A stretch of 52,032 bases of DNA, taken from positions 1 through 52,032 of the forward strand of contig CABUDJ010000005.1 of the NCBI GenBank assembly GCA_902490325.1, in the 5' to 3' direction. The position numbers and the translations under genes were made by a program. The DNA is from an uncultured Collinsella sp. Lineage in GTDB: Bacteria; Actinomycetota; Coriobacteriia; Coriobacteriales; Coriobacteriaceae. The first letter of the stretch is position 1. Each line of letters starts with the position of its first letter. Of the stretch, positions 1-8,866 are shown in pieces. The notes below the pieces were generated by a model. The model did not search any database and was not told the origin of the DNA. It saw nothing but the letters and a program-made list of their open reading frames with translations.

Positions 1-1505
1 CGGCGGCCGTATCGTCAAGGAAATCCTGGAGCGCTTGCGTTTTCTGGTCGATGTTGGACTCGACTATCTGACGCTCGATCGTGCCTCGGCGACGCTTTCC
101 GGTGGCGAGGCGCAGCGTATTCGTCTGGCAACGCAGATCGGCGCGGGTCTCATGGGCGTGCTCTATATTCTGGACGAGCCCTCGATCGGTCTTCATCAGC
201 GTGACAACGAGCGCTTGATCAAGACGCTCGAGCGCCTGCGCGATATCGGCAATACCGTTATCGTCGTCGAACACGACGAGGATACAATCCGTGCCGCCGA
301 TTACGTGATCGACATGGGGCCCGGCGCCGGCGTCAACGGCGGACACGTAGTCGCGGCGGGATGAAGACCGATCGAGGGCTGCCGATATCATGGCGTGTCC
401 TGAGTCGATGACGGGCGCCTATCTGACCGGCAAACGAATGATCCGGGTGCCTGATGAACGGCGCAAGCCCGGTCGCGGCTGCCTTAAAATTACGGGCGCT
501 CGAGCCAACAACCTCAAAAACGTTACCGCCAAAATCGAGTTTGGTACGCTTACGGTTGTTACCGGCGTGTCGGGATCGGGCAAGAGCTCCCTGGTTACCG
601 ACACCATTGCGCCTGCCCTTACGAATGTCATTCACCGTTCGACGCGCCCTGTGGGTCCGTATAAGAAAATCGAGGGCATCGAGTGTATCGATAAGGTTAT
701 CGATATCGACCAGTCGCCGATTGGCCGCACGCCGCGTTCCAACCCTGCTACCTATATCGGCCTGTGGGATGATCTTCGCGCGCTGTTTGCGAGTACGCCG
801 GAGTCGAAGGCGCGCGGCTACTCGCCGGGTCGTTTCTCCTTTAATGTGAGTGGCGGGCGCTGTGAGGCGTGCAAGGGCGACGGACAGATCAAGATCGAGA
901 TGCACTTCCTTCCCGATATCTACGTTCCCTGCGAAGTTTGCGGCGGTAAACGCTACAACCGCGAGACACTCGAGGTCACTTACCGTGGCAAGACCATCTC
1001 GGACGTACTTGACATGAGCGTGGCCGAGGCACTGGCTTTCTTTGGGAATATCCCGCAGATTAAGCGCAAGCTTCAGACGCTGTACGATGTAGGCTTGGGC
1101 TACGTGAGCCTGGGCCAGCCCGCCACGACGCTTTCGGGCGGCGAGGCGCAGCGTGTGAAACTCGCCAAGGAGCTTCATCGACGCCAGACGGGCAAGACGT
1201 TCTATATTTTGGACGAGCCGACGACCGGCCTTCATTTTGAGGACGTCCGCCAGCTGCTCGATGTGCTGCAGCGCTTGGTCGATGCGGGCAACACGGTGCT
1301 GGTGATTGAACACAACCTTGATGTCATCAAGGTTGCCGACCGCCTGATCGATATGGGTCCCGAGGGCGGTAACGGCGGCGGAACCGTCGTGGTTTCGGGC
1401 ACACCGGAGCAGGTTGCGGACTGTCCGCAGAGTTATACGGGCAAGTTTTTGGCGCCGTTGCTCAGGCGCGACCGGGAGCGTCAGGCTCAACTTGATGCTC
1501 AATAA
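1..1505 (+). pseudogene. uvrA: UvrA, excinuclease ABC subunit A, C-terminal half with a broken reading frame
   Basis: UvrA is the ATP-dependent damage-recognition subunit of nucleotide excision repair. The gene enters from the left edge. One frame carries the first ABC signature (LSGGEAQRIRLA) and Walker B (YILDEPSIGLH) and ends at a TGA at 362-364. UvrA homology resumes one frame over, from about 384 (DIMACPES..LTGK). It continues with the second Walker A (GVSGSGKSS), the zinc module (CEAC..CEVCGG), the second signature (LSGGEAQRVKLA) and Walker B (YILDEPTTGLH). The family has no gap here, so a net 1-nt shift lies in about 356-383, next to G-rich runs. It is either a real inactivating mutation or a base-calling error. 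uvrC lies 2.3 kb downstream. Identity is certain; pseudogene status is not. Confidence 0.85.
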
Positions 1506-1525
1506 ATAGGCGATTCAGTTTATGG

Positions 1526-1556
1526 GCGCCATCGACTCCTTGTGATTCGATGGCGC
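1526..1556 (+). terminator. Hairpin downstream of uvrA
   Basis: A 10-bp perfect stem (GCGCCATCGA / TCGATGGCGC) lies 20 bp after the uvrA stop. No clear T run follows, so termination efficiency is uncertain. Confidence 0.45.
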
Positions 1557-1570
1557 TTGCTGTGTCGAAG

Positions 1571-1600
1571 TGACGTATGCAGCCGAATTGGACATATACT
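1571..1600 (+). promoter_or_regulatory. Candidate promoter of the ybaK-like gene
   Basis: TATACT at 1595-1600 is a good -10. A weak -35 (TGACGT, 1571-1576) lies 18 bp upstream. It sits between the uvrA hairpin and the ybaK ribosome site, so it fits as the promoter for ybaK-murJ-uvrC. Confidence 0.4.
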
Positions 1601-1637
1601 TAATCCTCGCGTCCGAATGCGAGGGAAAGGATATGTC

Positions 1638-2138
1638 ATGGCAAAGGCTGTAAAGACGCCAAAAACCAATGCGATGCGCGAGCTGGAAAGCGCCGGCATT
1701 TCCTATGTTCTACATACGTACGAAGACGATGGTGATGAGTCGGTGGGCCTGGGGGTCGCGATTTCGGAGCAGCTTGGCGAGGAGCCCGGTCAAGGATTTA
1801 AGACTTTGGTCTGCGTGACACCGTCCAACGACTATGTCGTGTGCTGTATCCCTGTTGCCGACGAGCTCGATCTAAAGTCCGCCGCGCGTGCCGCGGGGGA
1901 GAAGTCCTTGGCCATGATGCATGTGAAGGATTTGCTTGCGGCGACTGGCTACGTTCGCGGCGGCTGCAGCCCGGTCGGTATGAAAAAACGCTACCGGACG
2001 CTCATTGATGAGACATGCGTCCTTTGGGATACCATTTTTATTTCGGGAGGCAAGCGTGGTTATCAGCTCGAGCTTGCACCCGATGATTTAATTGCATTTT
2101 GCGGGGCGACGGTTGCCGCGATTACGAGAGAGGACTGA
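1638..2138 (+). CDS. ybaK: YbaK/EbsC-type Cys-tRNA(Pro) deacylase
   Basis: A 166-aa protein of the YbaK/ProX editing family, which hydrolyses Cys mischarged on tRNA(Pro) in the cytoplasm. Seen: the family lysine in GFKTLVC, the GGCSPVGMKK loop that binds the CCA end, and the FISGGKRGYQLELAPDDL C-terminal strand; length is typical. The ATG at 1638 has GAAAGG upstream; an in-frame extension to 1542 has no family similarity. murJ begins 3 bp after the stop, suggesting one transcription unit. A free-standing editing factor elsewhere in the ProX superfamily is the main alternative. Confidence 0.88.
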   Translation: MAKAVKTPKTNAMRELESAGISYVLHTYEDDGDESVGLGVAISEQLGEEPGQGFKTLVCVTPSNDYVVCCIPVADELDLKSAARAAGEKSLAMMHVKDLLAATGYVRGGCSPVGMKKRYRTLIDETCVLWDTIFISGGKRGYQLELAPDDLIAFCGATVAAITRED

Positions 2139-2141
2139 GCG

Positions 2142-3824
2142 ATGCCGCAGGAAGAATTGAAGCGCGGAACTCATTTTGCAAAAGGATCTGCGCCTCAGAC
2201 ACCCTCCTCCGAAGCTCCTTCGTCGCGAGATGACACTGACGACATGGGCTCGTCGGACTACTCCACGGTTGGTCGTTCCGCCGGGCTTATGACCATCCTG
2301 ACCATCGTGTCTCGCGTCACCGGTTTTATCCGCACGTGGGCAATGGCGGCCGCTATCGGCATGTCGCTGCTCTCGTCCTCCTATCAGGTCGCCAACAACC
2401 TGCCCAATATGCTCTACGAACTCGTGATGGGCGGCATGCTCGTGACGGCGTTTTTGCCCGTGTACATGGGCGTGAGGCGTGAGCAGGGTCGCGAGGCCTC
2501 GAACGAGTACGTGGGCAACCTGCTCGGCATTCTGCTTTTGGTGCTGGGTGGCATTTCGTTGCTGGGGACCGTGTTCGCCCCGGGCTTTATCTGGACGCAA
2601 TCGTTCCTTTCGGGTGACGGCGGCAGCATGGATACCGCTGCGTTCATGTTCCGTTTCTTTGCCATCCAGATTCTGTTTTATGGTTTGGGTTCGGTGTTCT
2701 CGGGCGTTCTCAACGCACACCGCGACTACTTCTGGTCGACGTTTGCCCCGGTCCTCAACAATGTGATCGTCATTGCGAGCTTTATGGGTTTTGCGCCCGT
2801 GTCCGCACAGTTTGGTGAACGTGCCGGCATCATCTTGATTGCGGCCGGTACGACCCTCGGTGTCTTTGTTCAGATGGCATGTCAGATCCCCGCGCTTGGC
2901 AAGCACGGCGTGCATCCCCATATCCATATAGACTTTAAGGACCCCGCACTGCGCCAGACGATTGCGCTCGGTATCCCGACGCTGCTTGCCACGGTGTGCA
3001 TGTTTGTCTCGACTTCTATCACCAACGCTGCCGCGCTGGTTGTCCAGCCCGAGACTGGTCCTTCCGTCATCGCCTATGCGCGCCTGTGGTACACGCTGCC
3101 CTACGCGCTGATTGCCGCCTCGCTTTCGACGGCGCTCTATACCGAGCTCTCTCACGACGCACAGGAGAAGGATTACGACAGCGTTCGCACGGGCATTTCG
3201 CGTGGCGTCGCCCAGATGCTGTTCTTCCTGATTCCGTTCGCGTTGTACCTGATTGTCTTCGCGCGTCCGCTCAACATGATTTACTGTGCCGGCAAGTTTG
3301 ATGAGTCCGGCGTGGCGCTGGTGTCCGAGTTCCTTGTCTACCTGGCGTTCTCGTTGCCGCTCTACGGCGTGGTCGTATTGATGCAGAAGAGCTTCTCTGC
3401 CTTGCTCGATATGAAGCCCTATAGCCGCTATTGCCTGTATTCCGCCATCGGCCAGGCCGGCTCGGTTCTGCTGTTTGGCGTTGTGCTGGGCTTCGGTATG
3501 CCGGCAATCGCGCTTTCGTATGTCGTCGACTACGTGATCTTGGTCGGCTGTTCGCTGTGGTGGCTGCGTCGTCGCCTGCGTGGTCTTCAGGTCAAATCTA
3601 TTCTGCATGGCGGCTTCTTTGGCCTTTTGCTCGGTGGCCTGGGCGCTGCCGCAGGCGCCGGCGTCATGTGGGCGCTTGAGCACTTTGTCGGGGCACTTGG
3701 CGGCTCGATTCTGATTACTCTTGGCTACGTTTGCGTTGCGGGTGTCGTCTCGCTTGCTGTTACCTTTGGCCTTGCCGCCGTCCTTAAGATGCCCGAGGTC
3801 TCGGCGCTGCTTCGTCGCAAGTAG
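2142..3824 (+). CDS. murJ: Lipid II flippase MurJ (MviN family)
   Basis: A 560-aa MOP-superfamily membrane protein that flips lipid II across the cytoplasmic membrane for peptidoglycan synthesis. Seen: a hydrophilic N-terminal tail of about 45 residues, then GLMTILTIVSRVTGFIRTWAMA (the family's first helix and its Arg) and the PNMLYELVMGGML segment, followed by about 12-14 hydrophobic helices. The pattern matches MurJ rather than polysaccharide exporters. The ATG at 2142 has AGAGAGGA upstream. It is packed between ybaK and uvrC with no spare DNA. A C-terminal kinase-like extension known in some actinobacterial MurJ proteins is absent. Confidence 0.92.
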   Translation: MPQEELKRGTHFAKGSAPQTPSSEAPSSRDDTDDMGSSDYSTVGRSAGLMTILTIVSRVTGFIRTWAMAAAIGMSLLSSSYQVANNLPNMLYELVMGGMLVTAFLPVYMGVRREQGREASNEYVGNLLGILLLVLGGISLLGTVFAPGFIWTQSFLSGDGGSMDTAAFMFRFFAIQILFYGLGSVFSGVLNAHRDYFWSTFAPVLNNVIVIASFMGFAPVSAQFGERAGIILIAAGTTLGVFVQMACQIPALGKHGVHPHIHIDFKDPALRQTIALGIPTLLATVCMFVSTSITNAAALVVQPETGPSVIAYARLWYTLPYALIAASLSTALYTELSHDAQEKDYDSVRTGISRGVAQMLFFLIPFALYLIVFARPLNMIYCAGKFDESGVALVSEFLVYLAFSLPLYGVVVLMQKSFSALLDMKPYSRYCLYSAIGQAGSVLLFGVVLGFGMPAIALSYVVDYVILVGCSLWWLRRRLRGLQVKSILHGGFFGLLLGGLGAAAGAGVMWALEHFVGALGGSILITLGYVCVAGVVSLAVTFGLAAVLKMPEVSALLRRK

Positions 3825-5771
3825 GTGCGCGTGGCCGGTCACGACAACATTCCAACGCTTGCCGAGCAGGTTTCGCGCGTTCCCACACAGCCCGGATGCT
3901 ACCTTTGGAAGGATGCCACGGGCGATGTCATCTACGTGGGCAAGGCGAAAAACCTGCGCGCCCGTATGCGCCAATACGTGACACTGCAGGATGAGCGTCA
4001 AAAGATTCCGCTGATGATGCAGCTGGTGGCGAGCTTTGACTATATCGTGGTGGAGACCGAGCACGAGGCGTTGGTGCTCGAGCGCAATTTGATTGGTCAG
4101 TACCATCCGTACTTTAACGTCGACCTCAAGGATGACAAGAGCTACCCCTTTATCGCCATTACAAAGGGCGACCTGTATCCCGCTATCAAATATACGCGTG
4201 AGCGCCATAAGCCGGGAACGCGTTATTTTGGTCCCTATACTGACAGCCGCGCGGCGCGTGAGACCATTGACACGCTGCGCAAGGTGATCCCGATCTGCTC
4301 GGCTTCTTGTGCGGAGTGGCGTCGTTGTCGTCGTATCGTCGAGTCCCACAAGGGCGAGGAAGACATCGTCAATATGATTTGCGCGCAAAACGGGCGTCCC
4401 TGCTTTGACTACCATGTCGGGCGCGGCCCGGGTGCGTGTGTCGGCGCGATTTCCCCGGCAGACTATGCCAAGAACGTCAAGCGTGTCGAGCGCTTCTTGT
4501 CGGGCCATCGCAAGGATGTCGTCGATGAGCTGACCTCCGAGATGACGGATGCCGCCGAGGCGCTCGACTTTGAGCGCGCGGCACGCGTCAAACGTCGTTT
4601 GGAGGTCATCAGGGGTCTGGACGATCGTCAGCAAGTCGTTTTTCCCTCCAGTGTCGATATCGATGTCATCGGTTTCTATCGCGAGGAGACCATCTCCGCC
4701 GCTTGCGTCTTTGTCGTGCGTGAGGGTCGAACGGTTCGAACCTGCGAGTTTATTCTCGATAAGGGTTTGGATGTCGACGAAGAGGAACTTCAATCGGGCT
4801 TTCTTAAGCGCTATTACGACGAGACGGCTGATATTCCAGCTGAGGTCAACCTTTCCGTCGAGCTTGAGGATGCGGAGGCGCTGGGGGAGTGGCTTGCGGG
4901 CAAGCGTGAGCGTTCCTGCCATCTCCATAGGCCGCAGCGTGGCGAAAAGCACCGTCTGCTCGATATGGCATCCAAAAATGCGCGCCATGCCCTCATGCGC
5001 TACATGATGCGAACGGGGTACGCTGACGACCGCACCAATCAAGCGCTCCTGGAGCTCGAAAGTGCGTTGGCGCTGCCATCGCCGCCGTTGCGTATCGAGT
5101 GCTTCGATATCTCTACACTGCATGGCACCTTTACGGTCGCCTCGATGGTGGTGTTTACCAACGGGCGCGCCGACAAGAGCCAGTACCGTCGTTTTAAAAT
5201 TCAGGCCGAATTGGACGAGGCAAACGACTTCGTGTCGATGTCCGAGGTTTTGGGACGACGCTATGCTCCCGAGCGCATGGCCGACGAGCGCTTTGGCTCG
5301 CGCCCCGATTTGCTCGTTGTCGATGGCGGTAAGCCGCAATTGACCGCTGCGATCAAGCAACTTGAGGCTCTTGGGCTCGATATACCAGTTTGTGGCTTGG
5401 CGAAGGCCGACGAGGAAGTTTTTGTGCCTTGGGACGAGACTCCTGTCGTGCTGCCGACCGGGTCTGCTTCGCTCTATCTAATTAAGCAGGTACGCGATGA
5501 GTCCCACCGATTTGCCATCACGTTCCATCGCGAATTGCGCGACAAAGCCATGACAGTTTCGGTGCTCGATGACGTTCCAGGCGTGGGACCCACCAGAAAA
5601 CGTGCCATTATGCGCCATTTTGGCTCGATGAAGCGTTTGCGTGCGGCAAGCGAGCAGGAGATTGCAGAAGTTCGAGGCGTTCCGGCCGATGTTGCCAAAG
5701 CGGTCCACGAGGCACTTGTTGCATGGAATGCCGAGCGCGCCCAGACATCGGCCAACCGTTCCGAAAACTAA
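3825..5771 (+). CDS. uvrC: UvrC, excinuclease ABC subunit C
   Basis: UvrC makes both incisions in nucleotide excision repair. Domains in order: GIY-YIG nuclease (residues 17-95, GCYLWKDATGDVIYVGKAKN), a Cys cluster (CSASCAEWRRC), the UVR motif that contacts UvrB (about 235-270, AAEALDFERAARVKRRLEVI), the RNase H-like second nuclease (ECFDISTLHG, DLLVVDGGKPQL) and a C-terminal tandem HhH (DDVPGVGPTRKRAIM). At 648 aa it is full length. The start is GTG directly after the murJ stop (3825) or GTG at 3831; neither has a strong ribosome site, so translation is probably coupled to murJ. In many Actinobacteria uvrC is followed by rapZ; here a sialic acid cluster intervenes. Confidence 0.95.
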   Translation: MRVAGHDNIPTLAEQVSRVPTQPGCYLWKDATGDVIYVGKAKNLRARMRQYVTLQDERQKIPLMMQLVASFDYIVVETEHEALVLERNLIGQYHPYFNVDLKDDKSYPFIAITKGDLYPAIKYTRERHKPGTRYFGPYTDSRAARETIDTLRKVIPICSASCAEWRRCRRIVESHKGEEDIVNMICAQNGRPCFDYHVGRGPGACVGAISPADYAKNVKRVERFLSGHRKDVVDELTSEMTDAAEALDFERAARVKRRLEVIRGLDDRQQVVFPSSVDIDVIGFYREETISAACVFVVREGRTVRTCEFILDKGLDVDEEELQSGFLKRYYDETADIPAEVNLSVELEDAEALGEWLAGKRERSCHLHRPQRGEKHRLLDMASKNARHALMRYMMRTGYADDRTNQALLELESALALPSPPLRIECFDISTLHGTFTVASMVVFTNGRADKSQYRRFKIQAELDEANDFVSMSEVLGRRYAPERMADERFGSRPDLLVVDGGKPQLTAAIKQLEALGLDIPVCGLAKADEEVFVPWDETPVVLPTGSASLYLIKQVRDESHRFAITFHRELRDKAMTVSVLDDVPGVGPTRKRAIMRHFGSMKRLRAASEQEIAEVRGVPADVAKAVHEALVAWNAERAQTSANRSEN

Positions 5772-5871
5772 ATGCGCTTCTAAACAACTGATATACATGA
5801 TTGCGCGATTTTCAACCATTTATTTCGCCATGATTGCCTGCTGGTTTCGGGTTTTATTAACGCTAAAACGT

Positions 5872-6066
5872 TTGACTAACCCAAGCGAAAACCCTGCTAT
5901 CCTGCGGGTTGACGAAGACTGATATCTCACCTCGTCGATACATACTGTCTGACGAATCGTTTGTCAATGAATTCGGTGAACGGTAGTAAATACCGTTCAA
6001 GCGTATGTATGTATCGGTCGCCGAGCGCGGCACCTCAGTTGGGTACGTCGGTAGGTAAGGTATATA
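5872..6066 (+). promoter_or_regulatory. Candidate promoters and leader of the sialic acid operon
   Basis: The 364-bp uvrC-importer gap has no gene. Two promoter-like pairs are visible. One is TTGACT (5872-5877) with an extended -10 TGCTATCCT ending at 5903, but its 20-bp spacer is long. The other is TTGGGT (6039-6044) with TATATA (6061-6066), spacer 16. Which one is used cannot be told from sequence. Confidence 0.4.
5936..6016. promoter_or_regulatory. Nested dyads upstream of the sialic acid operon, possible operator
   Basis: An inner perfect dyad, GAACGGTA-N5-TACCGTTC (5978-5998), is bracketed by an outer perfect 10-bp inverted repeat, CGATACATAC (5936-5945) and GTATGTATCG (6007-6016). The inner 21-bp dyad has the size and symmetry of a repressor operator. 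No regulator gene is adjacent. It could instead fold as a leader RNA hairpin if transcription starts at the upstream candidate promoter. Confidence 0.55.
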
Positions 6067-6135
6067 TCGTCCGCAAGTTGCGCGGGGGCAAGTCTAGGTG
6101 CTCCCGAGTAAGATTCTCTATTGATAGGAGAAGAC

Positions 6136-7749
6136 ATGGCCATCATCAACAAGGGTATGTCCAGGCGTTCGTTCCTCGGCCTCACCGGCAGCGTCGCTGC
6201 TGTCGCAGGGCTTGGTCTCACCGGCTGCGGCGGCAGCTCTAGCGACGAGGGTTCCGCTTCCGGTTCCACCGATTCCGCCAACCGTGGCGGCGGCGTGATC
6301 ACCGCTGGTTCCGCTTACGCTCCGTCCAGCTTCGATCCCGCCAGCACCGGCTCCGCTGTGGGCCTGGGTGCTAACTGGCACGTCGTCGAGGGCCTCTACG
6401 GCATCGATTACCACGACTACAGCACCTTCAACGAGCTCGCCACCGACGATCCCAAGTCTGTGGACGACACGACTTTCGAGGTCACCATCCGCAAGGGCGC
6501 CAAGTTCTCCGATGGCACCGAGGTCACCGCTGACGATGTCGTTGCCTCCTACACCGCTTGCGCCGCTTCCGCTACCTATGCTCCGTTCTTCCAGCCCTTC
6601 GAGTCCATCGAGGCCAAGGACGCCAGCACCGTGACGGTCAAGACCAAGGTCCCCAACTTCTCCCTGCTCAAGGATCGTCTGGCCATCGTCCGCGTTACCC
6701 CGGCCACCCAGACCGAGGAGGATCGCGCCAAGCAGCCGATCGGCTCCGGCCCCTGGATGTACGACTCTATCTCCGATACCGAGATCACCCTGGTTCCCAA
6801 CCCCGAGTACAACGGTGAGTACGCTGCCGAGGATAAGAAGATCCAGTACAGCATCCTGACCGACCCCACCGCTCGCGTTACCGCTCAGCAGGAGGGCTCC
6901 ACGCTCGTTATGGAGCTCGTTACCGCTGACGCCGTCGACCAGCTCGAGAGCGCCGGCTGCAAGATCGATAACGTTCAGGGCTTCGGCACCCGCTTCATCA
7001 TGTTCAACGTCGCCAAGGAGCCTTGGAACAACGTCAAGGTCCGTCAGGCTGTCATGTATGCGCTCGACACCGAGAAGATGGTCAGCAACACCTTCGCCGG
7101 CCTTGCCACCGCTGCCAGCTGCTACCTGCCCAAGAGCTTCACCAACTATCATGAGGCTTCCACGGTGTACAAGACCGACGCCAAGAAGGCTAAGAAGCTC
7201 ATCGAGGAGTCTGGCATCACCCCGGGTGCCATCACCCTGCGCACCACCGACAACGAGCAGATTAAGGGCATGGCCGCCCAGGTCAAAAACGACCTCGACG
7301 CTCTCGGCTTCGATGTGACCATCCAGACCGATACCTCGCCGGCTACCTACGCTGCCATCGACGGCGGCGAGGCCTACGATATCCTCCTTGCCCCTGGCGA
7401 TCCTTCCTGCTTCGGCGCCGACCCCGACCTGCTGCTCAACTGGTGGTACGGCGACAACGTCTGGATGCAGACCCGTTGCCCGTGGAAGGAGTCTGCTGAG
7501 TGGCAGAAGCTCCACGGTCTCATGGACGAGGCTCTTGCCGCCGAGGGCGACGAGCAGCAGAAGAAGTGGAACGAGTGCTTCGACATCATTGCCGACAACG
7601 CCGTTCTGTACCCCGTTGTCCACGTCAAGACCGTCTCCGCTTCCTGGGACGATCCGTCCACTGCACCCAACGGCGAGGCACTCGATGGCTTCAAGGGCAT
7701 CGGCACGACGAGCATGTCCTTCAGGGGCGTTGCGACCGTCAAGGCGTAA
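6136..7749 (+). CDS. ABC transporter solute-binding lipoprotein (DppA/SatA type), probable sialic acid receptor
   Basis: A 537-aa family 5 (peptide/nickel-type) extracellular binding protein. The N-terminus has a twin-arginine motif (SRRSFLGL) and a lipobox (LTGC), so it is probably Tat-exported and lipid-anchored. Family features include the FEVTIRKGAKFSDGTEVTADDVVASY block and a C-terminal lobe ending near ISDNAV..VKT-type strands. The start ATG 6136 has TAGGAGAA in front. The ligand is inferred: the genes downstream encode sialic acid catabolism, and peptide-type SatABCD systems import sialic acid. A peptide ligand cannot be excluded. A hairpin separates it from the permease genes, fitting a higher dose of receptor. 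Confidence 0.85.
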   Translation: MAIINKGMSRRSFLGLTGSVAAVAGLGLTGCGGSSSDEGSASGSTDSANRGGGVITAGSAYAPSSFDPASTGSAVGLGANWHVVEGLYGIDYHDYSTFNELATDDPKSVDDTTFEVTIRKGAKFSDGTEVTADDVVASYTACAASATYAPFFQPFESIEAKDASTVTVKTKVPNFSLLKDRLAIVRVTPATQTEEDRAKQPIGSGPWMYDSISDTEITLVPNPEYNGEYAAEDKKIQYSILTDPTARVTAQQEGSTLVMELVTADAVDQLESAGCKIDNVQGFGTRFIMFNVAKEPWNNVKVRQAVMYALDTEKMVSNTFAGLATAASCYLPKSFTNYHEASTVYKTDAKKAKKLIEESGITPGAITLRTTDNEQIKGMAAQVKNDLDALGFDVTIQTDTSPATYAAIDGGEAYDILLAPGDPSCFGADPDLLLNWWYGDNVWMQTRCPWKESAEWQKLHGLMDEALAAEGDEQQKKWNECFDIIADNAVLYPVVHVKTVSASWDDPSTAPNGEALDGFKGIGTTSMSFRGVATVKA

Positions 7750-7811
7750 GACTCGCTTGAGTCTGTATGCAGGATGACGGTCGTTGGGACCGTATCCTCA
7801 TAGTTGAAACA

Positions 7812-7845
7812 AAGACCCGGGCGGCAACGATGTCGCTCGGGTCTT
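7812..7845 (+). terminator. Intercistronic hairpin after the binding-protein gene
   Basis: AAGACCCG (7812-7819) pairs with CGGGTCTT (7838-7845), and the stem extends inward through G-U and GC pairs. No T tract follows. It probably works as a partial terminator or an mRNA 3' end stabiliser, giving more binding protein than permease. Confidence 0.5.
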
Positions 7846-7906
7846 GTAATGAGTATCCGTACTCATATACCAGTTGGTCCTACCGACAAAAGAAAGGGGA
7901 GAGAAC

Positions 7907-8863
7907 GTGAACAACTTGCTACGTTTGATTGGAAGGCGTCTTGTGGCGCTGCCGATCATGGCATTGGGCGTCACCGTCCTGGTGTTCTTCCTTATGTCGT
8001 TCTCCAAGACCGACCCCGCCTACACGGCGTTGGGTGACGGTGCCTCGCCCGAGGCGGTTGCCGAGTACCATGAGAAGTATGGTCTGGACGACCCCTGGCC
8101 CGTGCGCTACGTGCGCTATATGGGCGATTTGATCCATGGCGACATGGGCACCTATGGTGCCGCTCGCAACTCCGTTGCCAAGCGCATCTCCACGGCCCTG
8201 CCCGTCACGATGCAGCTGACCTTCATCGGTCTTGCCATCGGCGCGGTCGTCTCGTTTTTGCTCGGCGTCATCGCGGCACTGTATCGCGATAAATGGCCGG
8301 ACCAAGTGATCCGCGTCTTTTCCATCGCCGGCTTGGCAACCCCGTCGTTCTGGCTTGCCGTTCTGTTGATCCTGCTGTTCTCTTCCTACCTTAAGGTGCT
8401 CCCGGCGTCCGGTGCTCTGCCTCACTTCACCACTAACCCGGCTGGCTATCTGGGACGTATGATCATGCCCGCTATCGCTCTGGCATTCCCGCTGACGGGC
8501 CAGATGACTCGTATCGTGCGTACGGCCATGGTCGAGGAGCTCGATAAGGACTACGTCCGTATGGCCCGTGGCGCCGGCGTTCCCGAGAAGGTCGTCGTCG
8601 GCATCAACGTTTTGCGCAACGCGCTGATCACCCCGGTCACCACCCTCGGTCTTAAGATCGGTTACCTTATGGGCGGCGCCGTCGTCATCGAGGTCATCTT
8701 CAACCTCCCCGGCATGGGTACTGCGATTCTGCAGGGCGTTCAGGGCAACGAGGCGAACCTGGTTCAGGGCGTCGTCATCGTCGTTGCTCTTGCCTTCATC
8801 ATCATCAACATCGTGGTTGACATGCTCTACCTGCTCATCAACCCGCGCATCAGGACGGTGTAG
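7907..8863 (+). CDS. ABC transporter permease, DppB/SatB type
   Basis: A 318-aa inner-membrane permease of the dipeptide-type BPD family with six predicted hydrophobic segments. Seen: the family N-terminus (LLRLIGRRLVALPIMALGVTVLVFFLMS) and the EAA loop (VRMARGAGVPEKVVVGINVLRNALI), which docks the ATPase, then GGAVVIEVIFNLPGMG. The start is GTG 7907 with AAAGGGGAG upstream; an upstream TTG at 7874 lacks a ribosome site. It forms the pore with the permease half of the next gene, which starts 3 bp after its stop. Confidence 0.9.
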   Translation: MNNLLRLIGRRLVALPIMALGVTVLVFFLMSFSKTDPAYTALGDGASPEAVAEYHEKYGLDDPWPVRYVRYMGDLIHGDMGTYGAARNSVAKRISTALPVTMQLTFIGLAIGAVVSFLLGVIAALYRDKWPDQVIRVFSIAGLATPSFWLAVLLILLFSSYLKVLPASGALPHFTTNPAGYLGRMIMPAIALAFPLTGQMTRIVRTAMVEELDKDYVRMARGAGVPEKVVVGINVLRNALITPVTTLGLKIGYLMGGAVVIEVIFNLPGMGTAILQGVQGNEANLVQGVVIVVALAFIIINIVVDMLYLLINPRIRTV

Positions 8864-8866
8864 ATT

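Noticed and set aside
2088..5360. Minus-strand open frame of about 1090 codons opposite murJ and uvrC
   Set aside because: It is the antisense shadow of two clearly conserved genes; it is low-complexity and Arg/His/Gln-rich with no recognisable domain. Long antisense frames are common in high-GC DNA.
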